This document shows positions 37,278 to 45,326 of a stretch of 64,000 nt of DNA, one piece after another; positions within the stretch are counted from its first letter, which is position 1, and each line of letters opens with the position of its first letter. The notes under the pieces are model-generated. The model saw only the letters and a list, made by a program, of their open reading frames with translations. It ran no database searches and was not told where the DNA came from. The stretch is from contig JBBSAJ010000006.1 of NCBI GenBank assembly GCA_038252405.1, positions 38,599 to 102,598 on the forward strand. Reading direction: 5' to 3'. This stretch comes from DATCDE01 sp038252405. GTDB lineage: Bacteria; Actinomycetota; Actinomycetes; Prado026. Position numbers and translations under genes: made by a program.

Positions 37278-37355
37278 GCTCCGAACCTACGGCACGCGGC
37301 CGCGCGCACCTCACCGTGCCGGCCCAGGCCGCGCCGGGTGCTTACAGTGGTCCGC

Positions 37356-38162
37356 GTGCCGGAACCGAACACCCCCGAGCTGGCGGCCCGCTGCGCGCGG
37401 CTGGTCGCGTGGGGCAACGCCGTGCTCGCGGGCCGGGTCAGCCCGGACGCCGCCGCGGAGCAGGTCGCGGCCGGCGTCCCCGGCGACCGGGTCGACGGCC
37501 TGCCCGGGGGCGACGACCAGAACCTGACCGTCGCGCTGGCCCGGCTGTCCGCCCGCGGCCTGCGCGGGCTCCGGCTGGTGCTGCCGACTCCCGGTGACCC
37601 GCTCGGCCTGCGCGGCCCCGGCCCGCTCCTCGCGGCGGCGCTGGACTGTGGCGCGGCCGTCGTCCTGGTCGCGGCCGACGAGGGCCCGGTGCTGGTCCCG
37701 GCCCGGTCGGGTGACGGGCCGGTGCGCTGGACCACCTACCCGGCGTCGTCCTCCGCCGGTGCCCACGTCGCTGACCGCTCGGCCACCGTGCTGCCGTCGC
37801 TGGCCGAGGCCGACCGCGACCTGGCGGTGGCGCTACGGGAGGCGACCGAGCTGCTCGTCCAGCTGGACGTCGCTCGCTGCGAACCGGCCGCTGAGGACGC
37901 GCTGGAGGCGCTGCGCGAGGGCGGCTACGACGGCGACGGCCTGGCGCCGGGCTACCCGGACCGGGCCTTCGGGGTACTCGTCCGGGCCCGCCGGCTGGCC
38001 GCGATCGTCGCCGTGGCGTCCGTGTTCGAGGGTGCCGCCGTCACCGCGGCCGAGGCTGAGCTGCGCCGGGAGGCACTGCTGCCGCTGGCCCGGGCCGCCC
38101 GGTACGCCCAGATGGCGGCGCACAACGCGGTGCTCGAACCGCAGGGCGCGCGGCTGCGCTGA
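37356..38162 (+). CDS. Conserved actinobacterial protein, unknown function
   Basis: The 268-aa cytoplasmic protein has an N-terminal alpha/beta region (ELAARCARLVAWGNAVLAG; GLRGLRLVLPTPGDPLGLRGPGPLLAAAL) and a helical C-terminal half (EALREGGYDGDGLAPGYPDRA). No catalytic motif is clear. GTG 37356 gives a plausible N-terminus; upstream open frame is shadow. It lies 28 bp before serB on the same strand. Confidence 0.8.
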   Translation: MPEPNTPELAARCARLVAWGNAVLAGRVSPDAAAEQVAAGVPGDRVDGLPGGDDQNLTVALARLSARGLRGLRLVLPTPGDPLGLRGPGPLLAAALDCGAAVVLVAADEGPVLVPARSGDGPVRWTTYPASSSAGAHVADRSATVLPSLAEADRDLAVALREATELLVQLDVARCEPAAEDALEALREGGYDGDGLAPGYPDRAFGVLVRARRLAAIVAVASVFEGAAVTAAEAELRREALLPLARAARYAQMAAHNAVLEPQGARLR

Positions 38163-38190
38163 CCGGCCGGCCGGTACCGTCGGGGCCGTC

Positions 38191-39429
38191 ATGAGCACCG
38201 ACACCACCTCCGCCGCAGGGCCGCAGACCCTGCTGGTCACTCTCACCGGGCCGGACCGGCCGGGCGTCACGAGCACGCTGTTCAGCTCGCTGGCGGCGTT
38301 CGACCTGGCCGTGCTGGACGTCGAGCAGGTGGTGATCCGCGGCACCCTCGTGCTCGGCGTGCTGCTCGGTGGCCCGGACCCGGTGGCGGCAGCCGAGGCG
38401 GTCCGAACGGTGGGTGCCTCACTCGGCCTGGCCGTCGAGACGAGCACCGGGGCAGCCGAGGAGGACCCGAGGCGGCGCGGCCGGGTCCACGTCACGCTGC
38501 TCGGGCGGCCCCTACGACCGCAGGCCGTCGCCGCGGTGGCCGGGGCGATTGCCGACAGCGGTGCCAACATCGACCGGATCGTGCGGCTGGCCCACTACCC
38601 GGTCACCGGGATCGAGCTGGAGGTGTCGGGGGCCGACCCGGCGGGGCTTCGGTCGTCCCTCGCGGTCACCGCGGCGGCCCACCAGGTGGACATCGCCGTG
38701 CAGCGTTCGGGCCTCAGCCGGCGAGCCAAGCGGCTCGTGGTGATGGACGTCGACTCGACGCTGATCCAGGACGAGGTCATCGAGCTGCTGGCCGCCCACG
38801 CCGGGCACGCCGAGGAGGTGGCCGGCGTCACGGCCGCGGCGATGCGCGGGGAGCTGGACTTCCGGGCCTCGCTGCTCGCCCGGGTGGCGCTGCTGGAGGG
38901 GCTGCCGGAGTCGGTGCTCGACGACGTGCGCCACGAGGTGCGGCTCGCGCCCGGGGCCCGAACGCTGGTGCGCACCCTGCACCGGCTGGGCTTTCGGATC
39001 GGCATCGTCAGCGGCGGGTTCACCCAGATCACCGACGCGCTGGCCGCGGACCTGGGGCTGGACTTCGCGGCGGCGAACACGCTGGAGGTCGTCGACGGTC
39101 GGCTGACCGGCCGACTGGTCGGCCCGATCGTGGACCGCCCCGGCAAGGCGGCCGCGCTGGAGCGGTTCGCCGCTGCCGCCGGCGTCCCGATCAGCCAGAC
39201 CATCGCGGTCGGCGACGGCGCGAACGACCTGGACATGCTCTCCCGCGCGGGGCTCGGCGTCGCGTTCAACGCCAAGGAGGTCGTGCGGCGGGCCGCGGAC
39301 ACCTCGGTGAGCGTGCCCTACCTGGACACGGTGCTCTACCTGCTCGGGATCAGCCGCGAGGAGATCGAGGAGGCCGACGCCGAGGGCGGCACCCCGACCC
39401 CGGCCCCCGCCATCCCCCCTCCCGACTGA
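38191..39429 (+). CDS. serB: Phosphoserine phosphatase with N-terminal ACT domains
   Basis: The 412-aa enzyme makes L-serine from phosphoserine. Two ACT-like domains occupy about residues 12-165 (VTLTGPDRPGVTSTL; HVTLLGRPLRPQAV). The HAD domain has the nucleophile motif DVDSTLIQDE (Asp186 and Asp188), SGGF, and GDGANDLDML. ATG 38191 gives the family-type start. The C-terminal tail is proline-rich. The stop is 12 bp before repeat copy 2. Confidence 0.95.
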   Translation: MSTDTTSAAGPQTLLVTLTGPDRPGVTSTLFSSLAAFDLAVLDVEQVVIRGTLVLGVLLGGPDPVAAAEAVRTVGASLGLAVETSTGAAEEDPRRRGRVHVTLLGRPLRPQAVAAVAGAIADSGANIDRIVRLAHYPVTGIELEVSGADPAGLRSSLAVTAAAHQVDIAVQRSGLSRRAKRLVVMDVDSTLIQDEVIELLAAHAGHAEEVAGVTAAAMRGELDFRASLLARVALLEGLPESVLDDVRHEVRLAPGARTLVRTLHRLGFRIGIVSGGFTQITDALAADLGLDFAAANTLEVVDGRLTGRLVGPIVDRPGKAAALERFAAAAGVPISQTIAVGDGANDLDMLSRAGLGVAFNAKEVVRRAADTSVSVPYLDTVLYLLGISREEIEEADAEGGTPTPAPAIPPPD

Positions 39430-39441
39430 CCCCCTCCCCTC

Positions 39442-39587
39442 CCCTGCATGAAGGGTCCCTTCTGTGCGCACTGCCGCAACAATGCGCCCTTCATCCCCTG
39501 CAGGACGACGGTCGGCTGCTTGTCCCCGCCGTCCATGAAGGTGCGGTTTGTGCGGCCACACGCACAGAAGGGACCCTTCATGCAGGG
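39442..39587. repeat. Palindromic repeat, full copy 2
   Basis: The outer arms are perfect 27-bp inverted repeats (39442-39468 and 39561-39587) beginning CCCTGCATGAAGGGTCCC. Internal CCTTCAT and ATGAAGG copies divide the 146-bp element into two opposed units. It sits between the convergent genes serB and sixA. Confidence 0.9.
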
Positions 39588-39606
39588 AAGGGGGGAACGG
39601 GCTGGG

Positions 39607-40110
39607 TCAGCCGCGCGGGACGGCGAAGTCCGCGAGCCGGGCCGATCCGGCGGCCAGCTCCCGCCAGGGACCGTTGACGTCCAGCAGGGCCACCCCACTG
39701 GTCGGGAACTTCGTCTCGGCCAGCATCTGCACCTCGCTGCGCTGACCACCGGCGAGCGCCAGCACGAGCTCCTGCACGCCCGGGTTGTGCCCGACCAGCA
39801 GCACCGACGAGCTGCCCTTCGCCGTCTCGCGCAGCACCTCGACGAGGTCGCTCACGCTGGCCTCGTAGATCCGCTCGTCGAACTCCACCGGCGGCGAACC
39901 GCCCAGCTGCGCGGCCAGCAGCTCCCAGGTCTCCTTGGTGCGCCGGGCCGGCGAGCACCAGACCGCGTCGGGTACGCCCACGTGCTCGGCGATCCACCGT
40001 CCCGCGGCCGGGGCGTCCCGCTGCCCCCGTCGGCCCAGCGGCCGGTTCCGGTCGGCCACGCCCACCGGCCAGTCCGACTTGGCGTGCCGCAGCACCACGA
40101 GTCGCTTCAT
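39607..40110 (-). CDS. sixA: SixA-type histidine phosphatase
   Basis: The 167-aa protein is the short histidine-phosphatase form: LRHAKSDWP with the nucleophile histidine, RPLGRRGQRDA, CSPARRTKETW, and VGHNPGVQEL with the second histidine. SixA acts on phosphohistidine in phosphorelay proteins in E. coli; the target here is unknown. Its start overlaps the K+ channel stop (ATGA). Confidence 0.9.
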   Translation of the reverse strand: MKRLVVLRHAKSDWPVGVADRNRPLGRRGQRDAPAAGRWIAEHVGVPDAVWCSPARRTKETWELLAAQLGGSPPVEFDERIYEASVSDLVEVLRETAKGSSSVLLVGHNPGVQELVLALAGGQRSEVQMLAETKFPTSGVALLDVNGPWRELAAGSARLADFAVPRG

Positions 40111-41138
40111 GTCACCATCCCCGCCGCGGTGCGGATCTCCAGGACCTGGTCGGCGGTGCCGACCACGATGACGACGTCCCCTGGGTCGATGGTGGCCTCC
40201 GGTGAGGGGTTGGTCTCGAACTGAGCCCCGGCCCGGCGCAGCGCCAGCAGCAGCGCGCCGCCGCCCTCCTGCAACCGGGTCTCGCGCACACTACGGCCGG
40301 CCAGCGCCGAGCCGGCCCGGACGTCGACCTCCTCGAGCCGGAACTCCACGCCGCTGTCACGCATCGCAACGTCGAGGAACTCGGTCACGTGCGGCTGCAG
40401 CGCGAACGCCGCGATCCGGTCACCGCCGATGCGCTGCGGGTTCACCACCCGGTTCGCCCCGGCGTGCTGCAGCTTGGCGGTCGCGTCGTCCGTGCGGGCC
40501 CGGGCGATGATGGACAGGTCCGGCCGCAGCGCCCGTGCGGTCAGCACCAGGTACACCGACGCGGCGTCGTTCTCCAGGGTGGCGACGAGCGTCGCGGCCC
40601 GGTCGACGCCGGCTCGCAGCAGCACCTCCTCGCTGGAGGCGTCCCCGATGACGTACGGGTAGGGGCAGTCCGCCACCCGCTCCGGGTCGACGTCCACGAC
40701 GACGACGGCGTGCCCGGACCGGGCCAGCTGGTGCGAGGCGGCCCGGCCGACCCGGCCCCAGCCGCAGACGATCGTGTGCCCGTGCAGGCGGGCGATGGTG
40801 CGTTCCATGCGACGGGTCCCCCACAGGTCGGACACGTGCCCCTCGACGAGGGCCTCGAGCAGTGCGGTGAGCGTGTAGAGCACGGCCCCCACGCCCAGCA
40901 GCGCGTAGATCATGGTGAAGATCTTCAGCCCGGGCCCGAACGGGACGACCTCGCGGAACCCGATGGTGGTGAGCGTGGTCACCGCCTGGTAGGCGGCGTC
41001 CAGTGCGCCGAGACCGAGCAGCAGGTACCCCAGCGTGCCGACGAGCAGGGCGAAGGCGAGCAGTGCGAGGCCGCGGCCGACCGGCGCCCAGGCCTCGTTG
41101 GCCCGCCGGTCCCGCGGCGTTCGTCGTCGGGACACCAC
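40107..41138 (-). CDS. Two-helix potassium channel with TrkA N and C domains
   Basis: The 343-aa protein has two membrane helices flanking a pore loop with the filter TTIGF, then an RCK/TrkA-N domain (HTIVCGWGRVGRAASHQLARSG; VVDVDPERV) and a TrkA-C domain. It should conduct K+ under nucleotide control. The filter is not the usual TVGYG; TTIGF/TTVGF variants are known in related bacterial channels. It is translationally coupled with sixA. Confidence 0.88.
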   Translation of the reverse strand: MVSRRRTPRDRRANEAWAPVGRGLALLAFALLVGTLGYLLLGLGALDAAYQAVTTLTTIGFREVVPFGPGLKIFTMIYALLGVGAVLYTLTALLEALVEGHVSDLWGTRRMERTIARLHGHTIVCGWGRVGRAASHQLARSGHAVVVVDVDPERVADCPYPYVIGDASSEEVLLRAGVDRAATLVATLENDAASVYLVLTARALRPDLSIIARARTDDATAKLQHAGANRVVNPQRIGGDRIAAFALQPHVTEFLDVAMRDSGVEFRLEEVDVRAGSALAGRSVRETRLQEGGGALLLALRRAGAQFETNPSPEATIDPGDVVIVVGTADQVLEIRTAAGMVT

Positions 41139-41221
41139 GGGGCCATCATCGCCGATCGGTCGCGGCCCAGTGGCCCGCCCCGCCCATCGGACCCGGCCGG
41201 GACCATGGTCCCTTCGACCCG

Positions 41222-41241
41222 AACCTACGGTGCCGTAGGTT
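41222..41241. promoter_or_regulatory. 20-bp palindrome before the nitronate monooxygenase-like gene
   Basis: AACCTACGG and CCGTAGGTT are perfect inverted arms around TG, ending 7 bp before the ATG at 41249. The size and symmetry suit a TetR-family operator, but no regulator is adjacent. It probably controls this gene. Confidence 0.55.
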
Positions 41242-41248
41242 TCAGCTC

Positions 41249-42679
41249 ATGTCGGTCGACGCCCCCCTGTTGTCCCCCCCGGTGATCCAGGGGGGCATGG
41301 GTGTCGGCGTCTCGGGCTGGCGGCTGGCCTCCGCGGTGGCGAGGGGGGGCGGCCTGGGGGTGGTGTCCGGGGTGGCGCCCGACACCATGCTGGCCCGACG
41401 GCTGCAGGACGGCGATCTCGACGGCGACGTGCGCCGGGCGCTGGCCGCGTTCCCCGACCAGGAGCTGGCCAGGGAGGTCGAGGGCCGTTACCTGCTGCCG
41501 GGGGGCCGTCGCGACGGCGCCCCGTACCGGCCGGTCCCCCGGCTGGACGTGCGGCAGCGACGGGACGCCGTCCGGCTGACCGTGCTGGGGGCGTTCGTCG
41601 AGGTGTGGCTGGCCAAGGACGGGCACCACGGTGCGGTCGGGCTCAACCTGCTGGAGAAGGTCCAGGCCTGGACTCCGGCGACCCTGCTGGGCGCCATGCT
41701 CGCGGGCGTCGACGCGGTGCTGGTCGGCGCCGGCATCCCGGGCCATCTGCCCCGGCTGCTGGACGGGCTGGCGCAGCTGGAGGCGGTGGAGCTGCCGGTC
41801 GACGTGGAGGGGTCGGCGGCCGGTGCACACCGGATCAGGCTCGAGCCGGCTGCGACGGTGGCCGGGCTGCCCCCGGCGCTGCGGCGCCCGTTCTTCCTGG
41901 CCATCGTCTCCTCGCACGTGCTGGCCGCGTACCTGTGCCGGGACGAGGCGACCCGGCCGGACGGCTTCGTCATCGAGGGGCCGGTCGCGGGCGGGCACAA
42001 CGCGCCGCCGCGGGGCCGGCTGGTCATCGACGACTCCGGGCAGCCGGTGTACGGCCCCCGCGACGAGGTGGACCTCGACAAGGTGGCCGCGCTGGGCCGG
42101 CCGTTCTGGCTGGCCGGTGGGTACGGCACGCCGGACCGGCTGGCCGAGGCACTGGCGGCGGGCGCGGCCGGCGTCCAGGTGGGGACGGCGTTCGCCCTGT
42201 GCGCGGAGTCCGGGATGGCGCCCCAGCTGCGCACCCAGCTGCTCGACGCCGCGCGGGCCGGGACCCTCGAGGTGCGCACCGACCCGGCGGCCAGCCCGAC
42301 CGGGTTCCCGTTCAAGGTGGCGGTCGTGGCCGGCACCGTGGCCGACCCGGCGACCTACGCGCAGCGTGAGCGCACCTGCGACCTCGGCTACCTGCGCACC
42401 GCGTTCGAGCGGCCGGACGGCAGCGTCGGCTACCGGTGCCCGGCCGAGCCGGTGGACGTGTTCGTGCGCAAGGGCGGCGCCGTCGAGGACACCGAGGGCC
42501 GGACCTGCCTGTGCAACGCGCTGACCGCGACGATCGGCCTGGGGCAGCGCCGGAGGGACGGCACCGTCGAGCCGCCGCTGCTCACCCTGGGCGCCGACGC
42601 CGCGGTGGTCGAGGCGCTGCTGGCCCGGTACCCGGACGGCTGGACCGCCGCCGACGTGCTGTCCTTCCTCTCTGCATGA
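41249..42679 (+). CDS. Nitronate monooxygenase-like FMN oxidoreductase
   Basis: The 476-aa protein opens with PPVIQGGMGVGVSGWRLASAVARGGGLGVVSG, the 2-nitropropane dioxygenase family start, and continues with FVIEGPVAGGHNAPP and GTAFALCAESG, which bind FMN. It is longer than typical bacterial enzymes (about 350 aa), with a C-terminal cysteine-containing extension (RTCLCNALT). The substrate is not known. The stop TGA (42677-42679) is provided by the TGCATGAAGG arm of repeat copy 3. Confidence 0.85.
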   Translation: MSVDAPLLSPPVIQGGMGVGVSGWRLASAVARGGGLGVVSGVAPDTMLARRLQDGDLDGDVRRALAAFPDQELAREVEGRYLLPGGRRDGAPYRPVPRLDVRQRRDAVRLTVLGAFVEVWLAKDGHHGAVGLNLLEKVQAWTPATLLGAMLAGVDAVLVGAGIPGHLPRLLDGLAQLEAVELPVDVEGSAAGAHRIRLEPAATVAGLPPALRRPFFLAIVSSHVLAAYLCRDEATRPDGFVIEGPVAGGHNAPPRGRLVIDDSGQPVYGPRDEVDLDKVAALGRPFWLAGGYGTPDRLAEALAAGAAGVQVGTAFALCAESGMAPQLRTQLLDAARAGTLEVRTDPAASPTGFPFKVAVVAGTVADPATYAQRERTCDLGYLRTAFERPDGSVGYRCPAEPVDVFVRKGGAVEDTEGRTCLCNALTATIGLGQRRRDGTVEPPLLTLGADAAVVEALLARYPDGWTAADVLSFLSA

Positions 42680-42780
42680 AGGGCACCTTCTGGGTGCAAG
42701 GCCGCAACGAGGCTCCCTTCATCGCCGTCCATGAAGGGTGTGCTTGTGCAGCAGTGGCTAGTGAAGGTGCCCTTCATGCA
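42673..42780. repeat. Palindromic repeat, full copy 3
   Basis: Perfect 17-bp outer arms lie at 42673-42689 (TGCATGAAGGGCACCTT) and 42764-42780. The interior (108 bp in all) is more diverged than in the other copies, with ATGAAGGGTG at 42731. It lies between two convergent genes. Confidence 0.85.
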
Positions 42781-42800
42781 GGACTGCCAGGCGAGGGGGG

Positions 42801-43568
42801 TCAGGCGCCCATGGCGTGGACCCCGCCGTCCACGTGCACGATCTCCCCGGTCGTCTTGGGGAACCAGTCCGACAGCAGCGCCACGCAGGCTCGCGCCGCC
42901 GGCTCCGGGTCGGACAGGTCCCAGCCGACCGGCGCCCGGGTGTCCCACACTGCCTGGAACTCCTCGAACCCGGGGATCGACTTCGCCGCGATCGTCTTGA
43001 GCGGCCCGGCCGCCACCAGGTTGACCCGCACCCCGCGCGGGCCGAGATCGCGGGCCAGGTACCGCGACGTCGACTCCAGCGCGGCCTTGGCCACGCCCAT
43101 CCAGTCGTACTTGGGCCACGCCACGGCCGCGTCGAAGTCCAGCCCCACGACCGAGCCGCCCTGCGGCATCAGCGGCAGTGCGGCCATGGCCAGCGACTTC
43201 AGCGAGTACGCCGACACCTGGACGGCGGTCGCCACGTCCGGCCAGGCCGTGTTCAGGAAGTTCCCGCCGAGCGCCGCCTCCGGGGCGAACCCGATCGAGT
43301 GCAGCACGCCGTCCAGGCCGTCCACGTGCTCGCGCACCCGGTCGGCCAGCGCCGCGAGGTCCTCCTCCGACGTGACGTCCAGCGGCAGCACCGGAGCGAC
43401 CGCCGGCAGCCGCCCGGCGATCCGCGTGGTCAGGCTCATGGCCCGGCCGAACGAGGTCAGCACGACGGTGGCCCCCTCCTGCTGGGCCAGCCGCGCCACG
43501 TGGAACGCGATGGACGCGTCGGTCAGCACGCCGGTGACCAGCAGCCGCTTGCCGTCAAGAATGCCCAT
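42801..43568 (-). CDS. fabI: Enoyl-ACP reductase (InhA/FabI type)
   Basis: The 255-aa SDR-type enzyme has MGILDGKRLLVTGV at the N-terminus, VLHSIGFAP, and the active region YDWMGVAKAALESTSRYLARDLG with Tyr and Lys in the YxxxxxxK arrangement (Y-D-W-M-G-V-A-K). It performs the last step of each fatty-acid elongation cycle. It lies 3 bp after fabG on the same strand, as in other actinobacteria. Confidence 0.93.
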   Translation of the reverse strand: MGILDGKRLLVTGVLTDASIAFHVARLAQQEGATVVLTSFGRAMSLTTRIAGRLPAVAPVLPLDVTSEEDLAALADRVREHVDGLDGVLHSIGFAPEAALGGNFLNTAWPDVATAVQVSAYSLKSLAMAALPLMPQGGSVVGLDFDAAVAWPKYDWMGVAKAALESTSRYLARDLGPRGVRVNLVAAGPLKTIAAKSIPGFEEFQAVWDTRAPVGWDLSDPEPAARACVALLSDWFPKTTGEIVHVDGGVHAMGA

Positions 43569-43571
43569 GCC

Positions 43572-44276
43572 TCAGTGCCCCATCCCCAGTCCGCCGTCCA
43601 CGGGGATCACGGCCCCCGTGATGTACGCCGCCTCGTCGCTGGCCAGGAACCGCACCACCGCGGCCACCTCCTCGGGGGTCGCGTAGCGCCCCAGCGGTAC
43701 CTGGCCCACGATCTCGGCCCGGCGCCCCTCCCCCAGCACCCGGGTCATGTCCGTGTCCACGAAGCCCGGTGCCACCACGTTCGAGGTGATGTGGCGCGAG
43801 CCCAGCTCACGGGCCAGCGACCGGGCCAGCCCGACCAGGCCCGCCTTGGACGCCGCGTAGTTCGCCTGCCCGGCCGACCCCAGCAGCCCGACCACGCTGG
43901 AGACGAACACCAGCCGGCCCCACCGTGCGCGCAGCATGCCGCGCGACGCGCGCCGGGCCACCCGGAACGCCCCCGTGAGGTTCGTGTCCAGCGTCGCGGT
44001 GAAGTCCTCGTCGGACATCCGCAGCAGCAGCGTGTCCCGGGTGATCCCGGCGTTGGCGACCAGCACCTCCACCGGGCCGTGCGCGGCCTCGATCGCCTCG
44101 AACGCGGCGTCCACCTGGGCCGGGTCGGTGACGTCGCAGGCCAAGGCCAGCGCGCCCTCCGGCCCGTCGCCGGTGCGCGAGGTCACGGCGACCTGGTCGC
44201 CCTGGGCGAGGAACGCCCGGGCCACCGCCAGCCCGATGCCCCGGTTGCCACCGGTCACCAGCACCGAACGAGCCAC
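43572..44276 (-). CDS. fabG: 3-oxoacyl-ACP reductase
   Basis: The 234-aa SDR has the cofactor motif VTGGNRGIGLAVARAF, LVANAGITRD, and the catalytic YAASKAG with Tyr and Lys, plus APGFVDTDM. It reduces the beta-keto intermediate in fatty-acid synthesis. It is co-transcribed with fabI. Confidence 0.94.
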   Translation of the reverse strand: MARSVLVTGGNRGIGLAVARAFLAQGDQVAVTSRTGDGPEGALALACDVTDPAQVDAAFEAIEAAHGPVEVLVANAGITRDTLLLRMSDEDFTATLDTNLTGAFRVARRASRGMLRARWGRLVFVSSVVGLLGSAGQANYAASKAGLVGLARSLARELGSRHITSNVVAPGFVDTDMTRVLGEGRRAEIVGQVPLGRYATPEEVAAVVRFLASDEAAYITGAVIPVDGGLGMGH

Positions 44277-44363
44277 CTGCCACCTCCGAAGGTCCGTGAT
44301 CCCGACGGACGCTAGCGGCTACTCGCCGGTACACCGAACCGCCGCGCCCCGTAGGGTCGCTGC

Positions 44364-45326
44364 GTGCGCGCCATCGAGATCACCCAGTTCGGCGGACCCG
44401 AGGTCCTGCAGCTCGTCGACCGGCCCGACCCGGTGCCCCACGACGGCCTGGTCGTCGTCGAGGTCGACCAGGCCGGCGTCAACTACGCCGACACCCACCA
44501 GACCGAGGACACCTACCTGTCCCGGCAGACGCTGCCCATGGTCCCCGGGGCCGAGGTGGTCGGCCGGCTGGCCGGCCGCCGGGTGCTGGCGGTCGCCGCG
44601 ACCGGCGGCTACGCCGAGCAGACCCTGGCTCACCCGGGCACCGTCTACGAGCTGCCGGACGGCGTCGGCTCCACCGCCGCGCTGGCCATGCTGGTCCAGG
44701 GCGCCACCGCCTGGCACCTGCTGCGCACCAGCACCCACCTGGCGCAGGGCGAGTCGGTCGTGGTGCATGCGGCCGCCGGCGGGGTCGGGACCATCGCCGT
44801 CCAACTGGCCAAGCGCTGGGGCGCGGGACGAGTGATCGCCACGGCGTCCACGCCGGAGAAGCGGGCGCTGGCTCTCGAGCTCGGCGCGGACGTCACCGTC
44901 GACGGCAGCCCCGAGGGCCTGCGCGACCGGCTGCGGGAGGCCAACGGCGGGCTTCCGGTGGACATCGTCCTGGAGATGACCGGCGGCCCGGTCTTCGACG
45001 AGAGCCTGCGGGCGCTGGCGCCGTTCGGCCGGCTGGCCACCTTCGGGATGGCCTCTCGGCAGGCACCCAGCCCGGTCACCAGCGGGGAGCTGATGCGCAG
45101 CTCGCGGGCGGTCATCGGCTTCTGGCTGGCCCACGCCTTCCCGCGGCGGGCCATGATGGACGCCGCGCTCAGCGACCTGTTCGGCATGATCGGGCGCGGC
45201 GAGCTGCGGGTGGTCGAGGGCGGTCGGTACCCGTTGGAGCAGGCCCGGCGGGCCCATGAGGACCTGCTGGCCCGCCGGACGGTCGGCAAGCTGGTGCTGG
45301 ACGTGCGAGAGGGGACCCAGGCGTGA
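44364..45326 (+). CDS. Zinc-type alcohol dehydrogenase / quinone oxidoreductase family protein
   Basis: The 320-aa MDR-superfamily protein begins VRAIEITQFGGPEVL and has the quinone-oxidoreductase pattern GVNYADTHQTE and AAAGGVGTIAVQLAKRWG (NADPH site). No structural zinc cysteines are seen. GTG 44364 is the start; the stop overlaps the tldD start. Confidence 0.88.
   Translation: MRAIEITQFGGPEVLQLVDRPDPVPHDGLVVVEVDQAGVNYADTHQTEDTYLSRQTLPMVPGAEVVGRLAGRRVLAVAATGGYAEQTLAHPGTVYELPDGVGSTAALAMLVQGATAWHLLRTSTHLAQGESVVVHAAAGGVGTIAVQLAKRWGAGRVIATASTPEKRALALELGADVTVDGSPEGLRDRLREANGGLPVDIVLEMTGGPVFDESLRALAPFGRLATFGMASRQAPSPVTSGELMRSSRAVIGFWLAHAFPRRAMMDAALSDLFGMIGRGELRVVEGGRYPLEQARRAHEDLLARRTVGKLVLDVREGTQA

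Noticed and set aside
39448..39600. Short peptides beginning MKGPFC or MKGTF at several intergenic places
   Set aside because: They are translations of the palindromic repeat arm, which reads the same motif at each copy; no ribosome sites.
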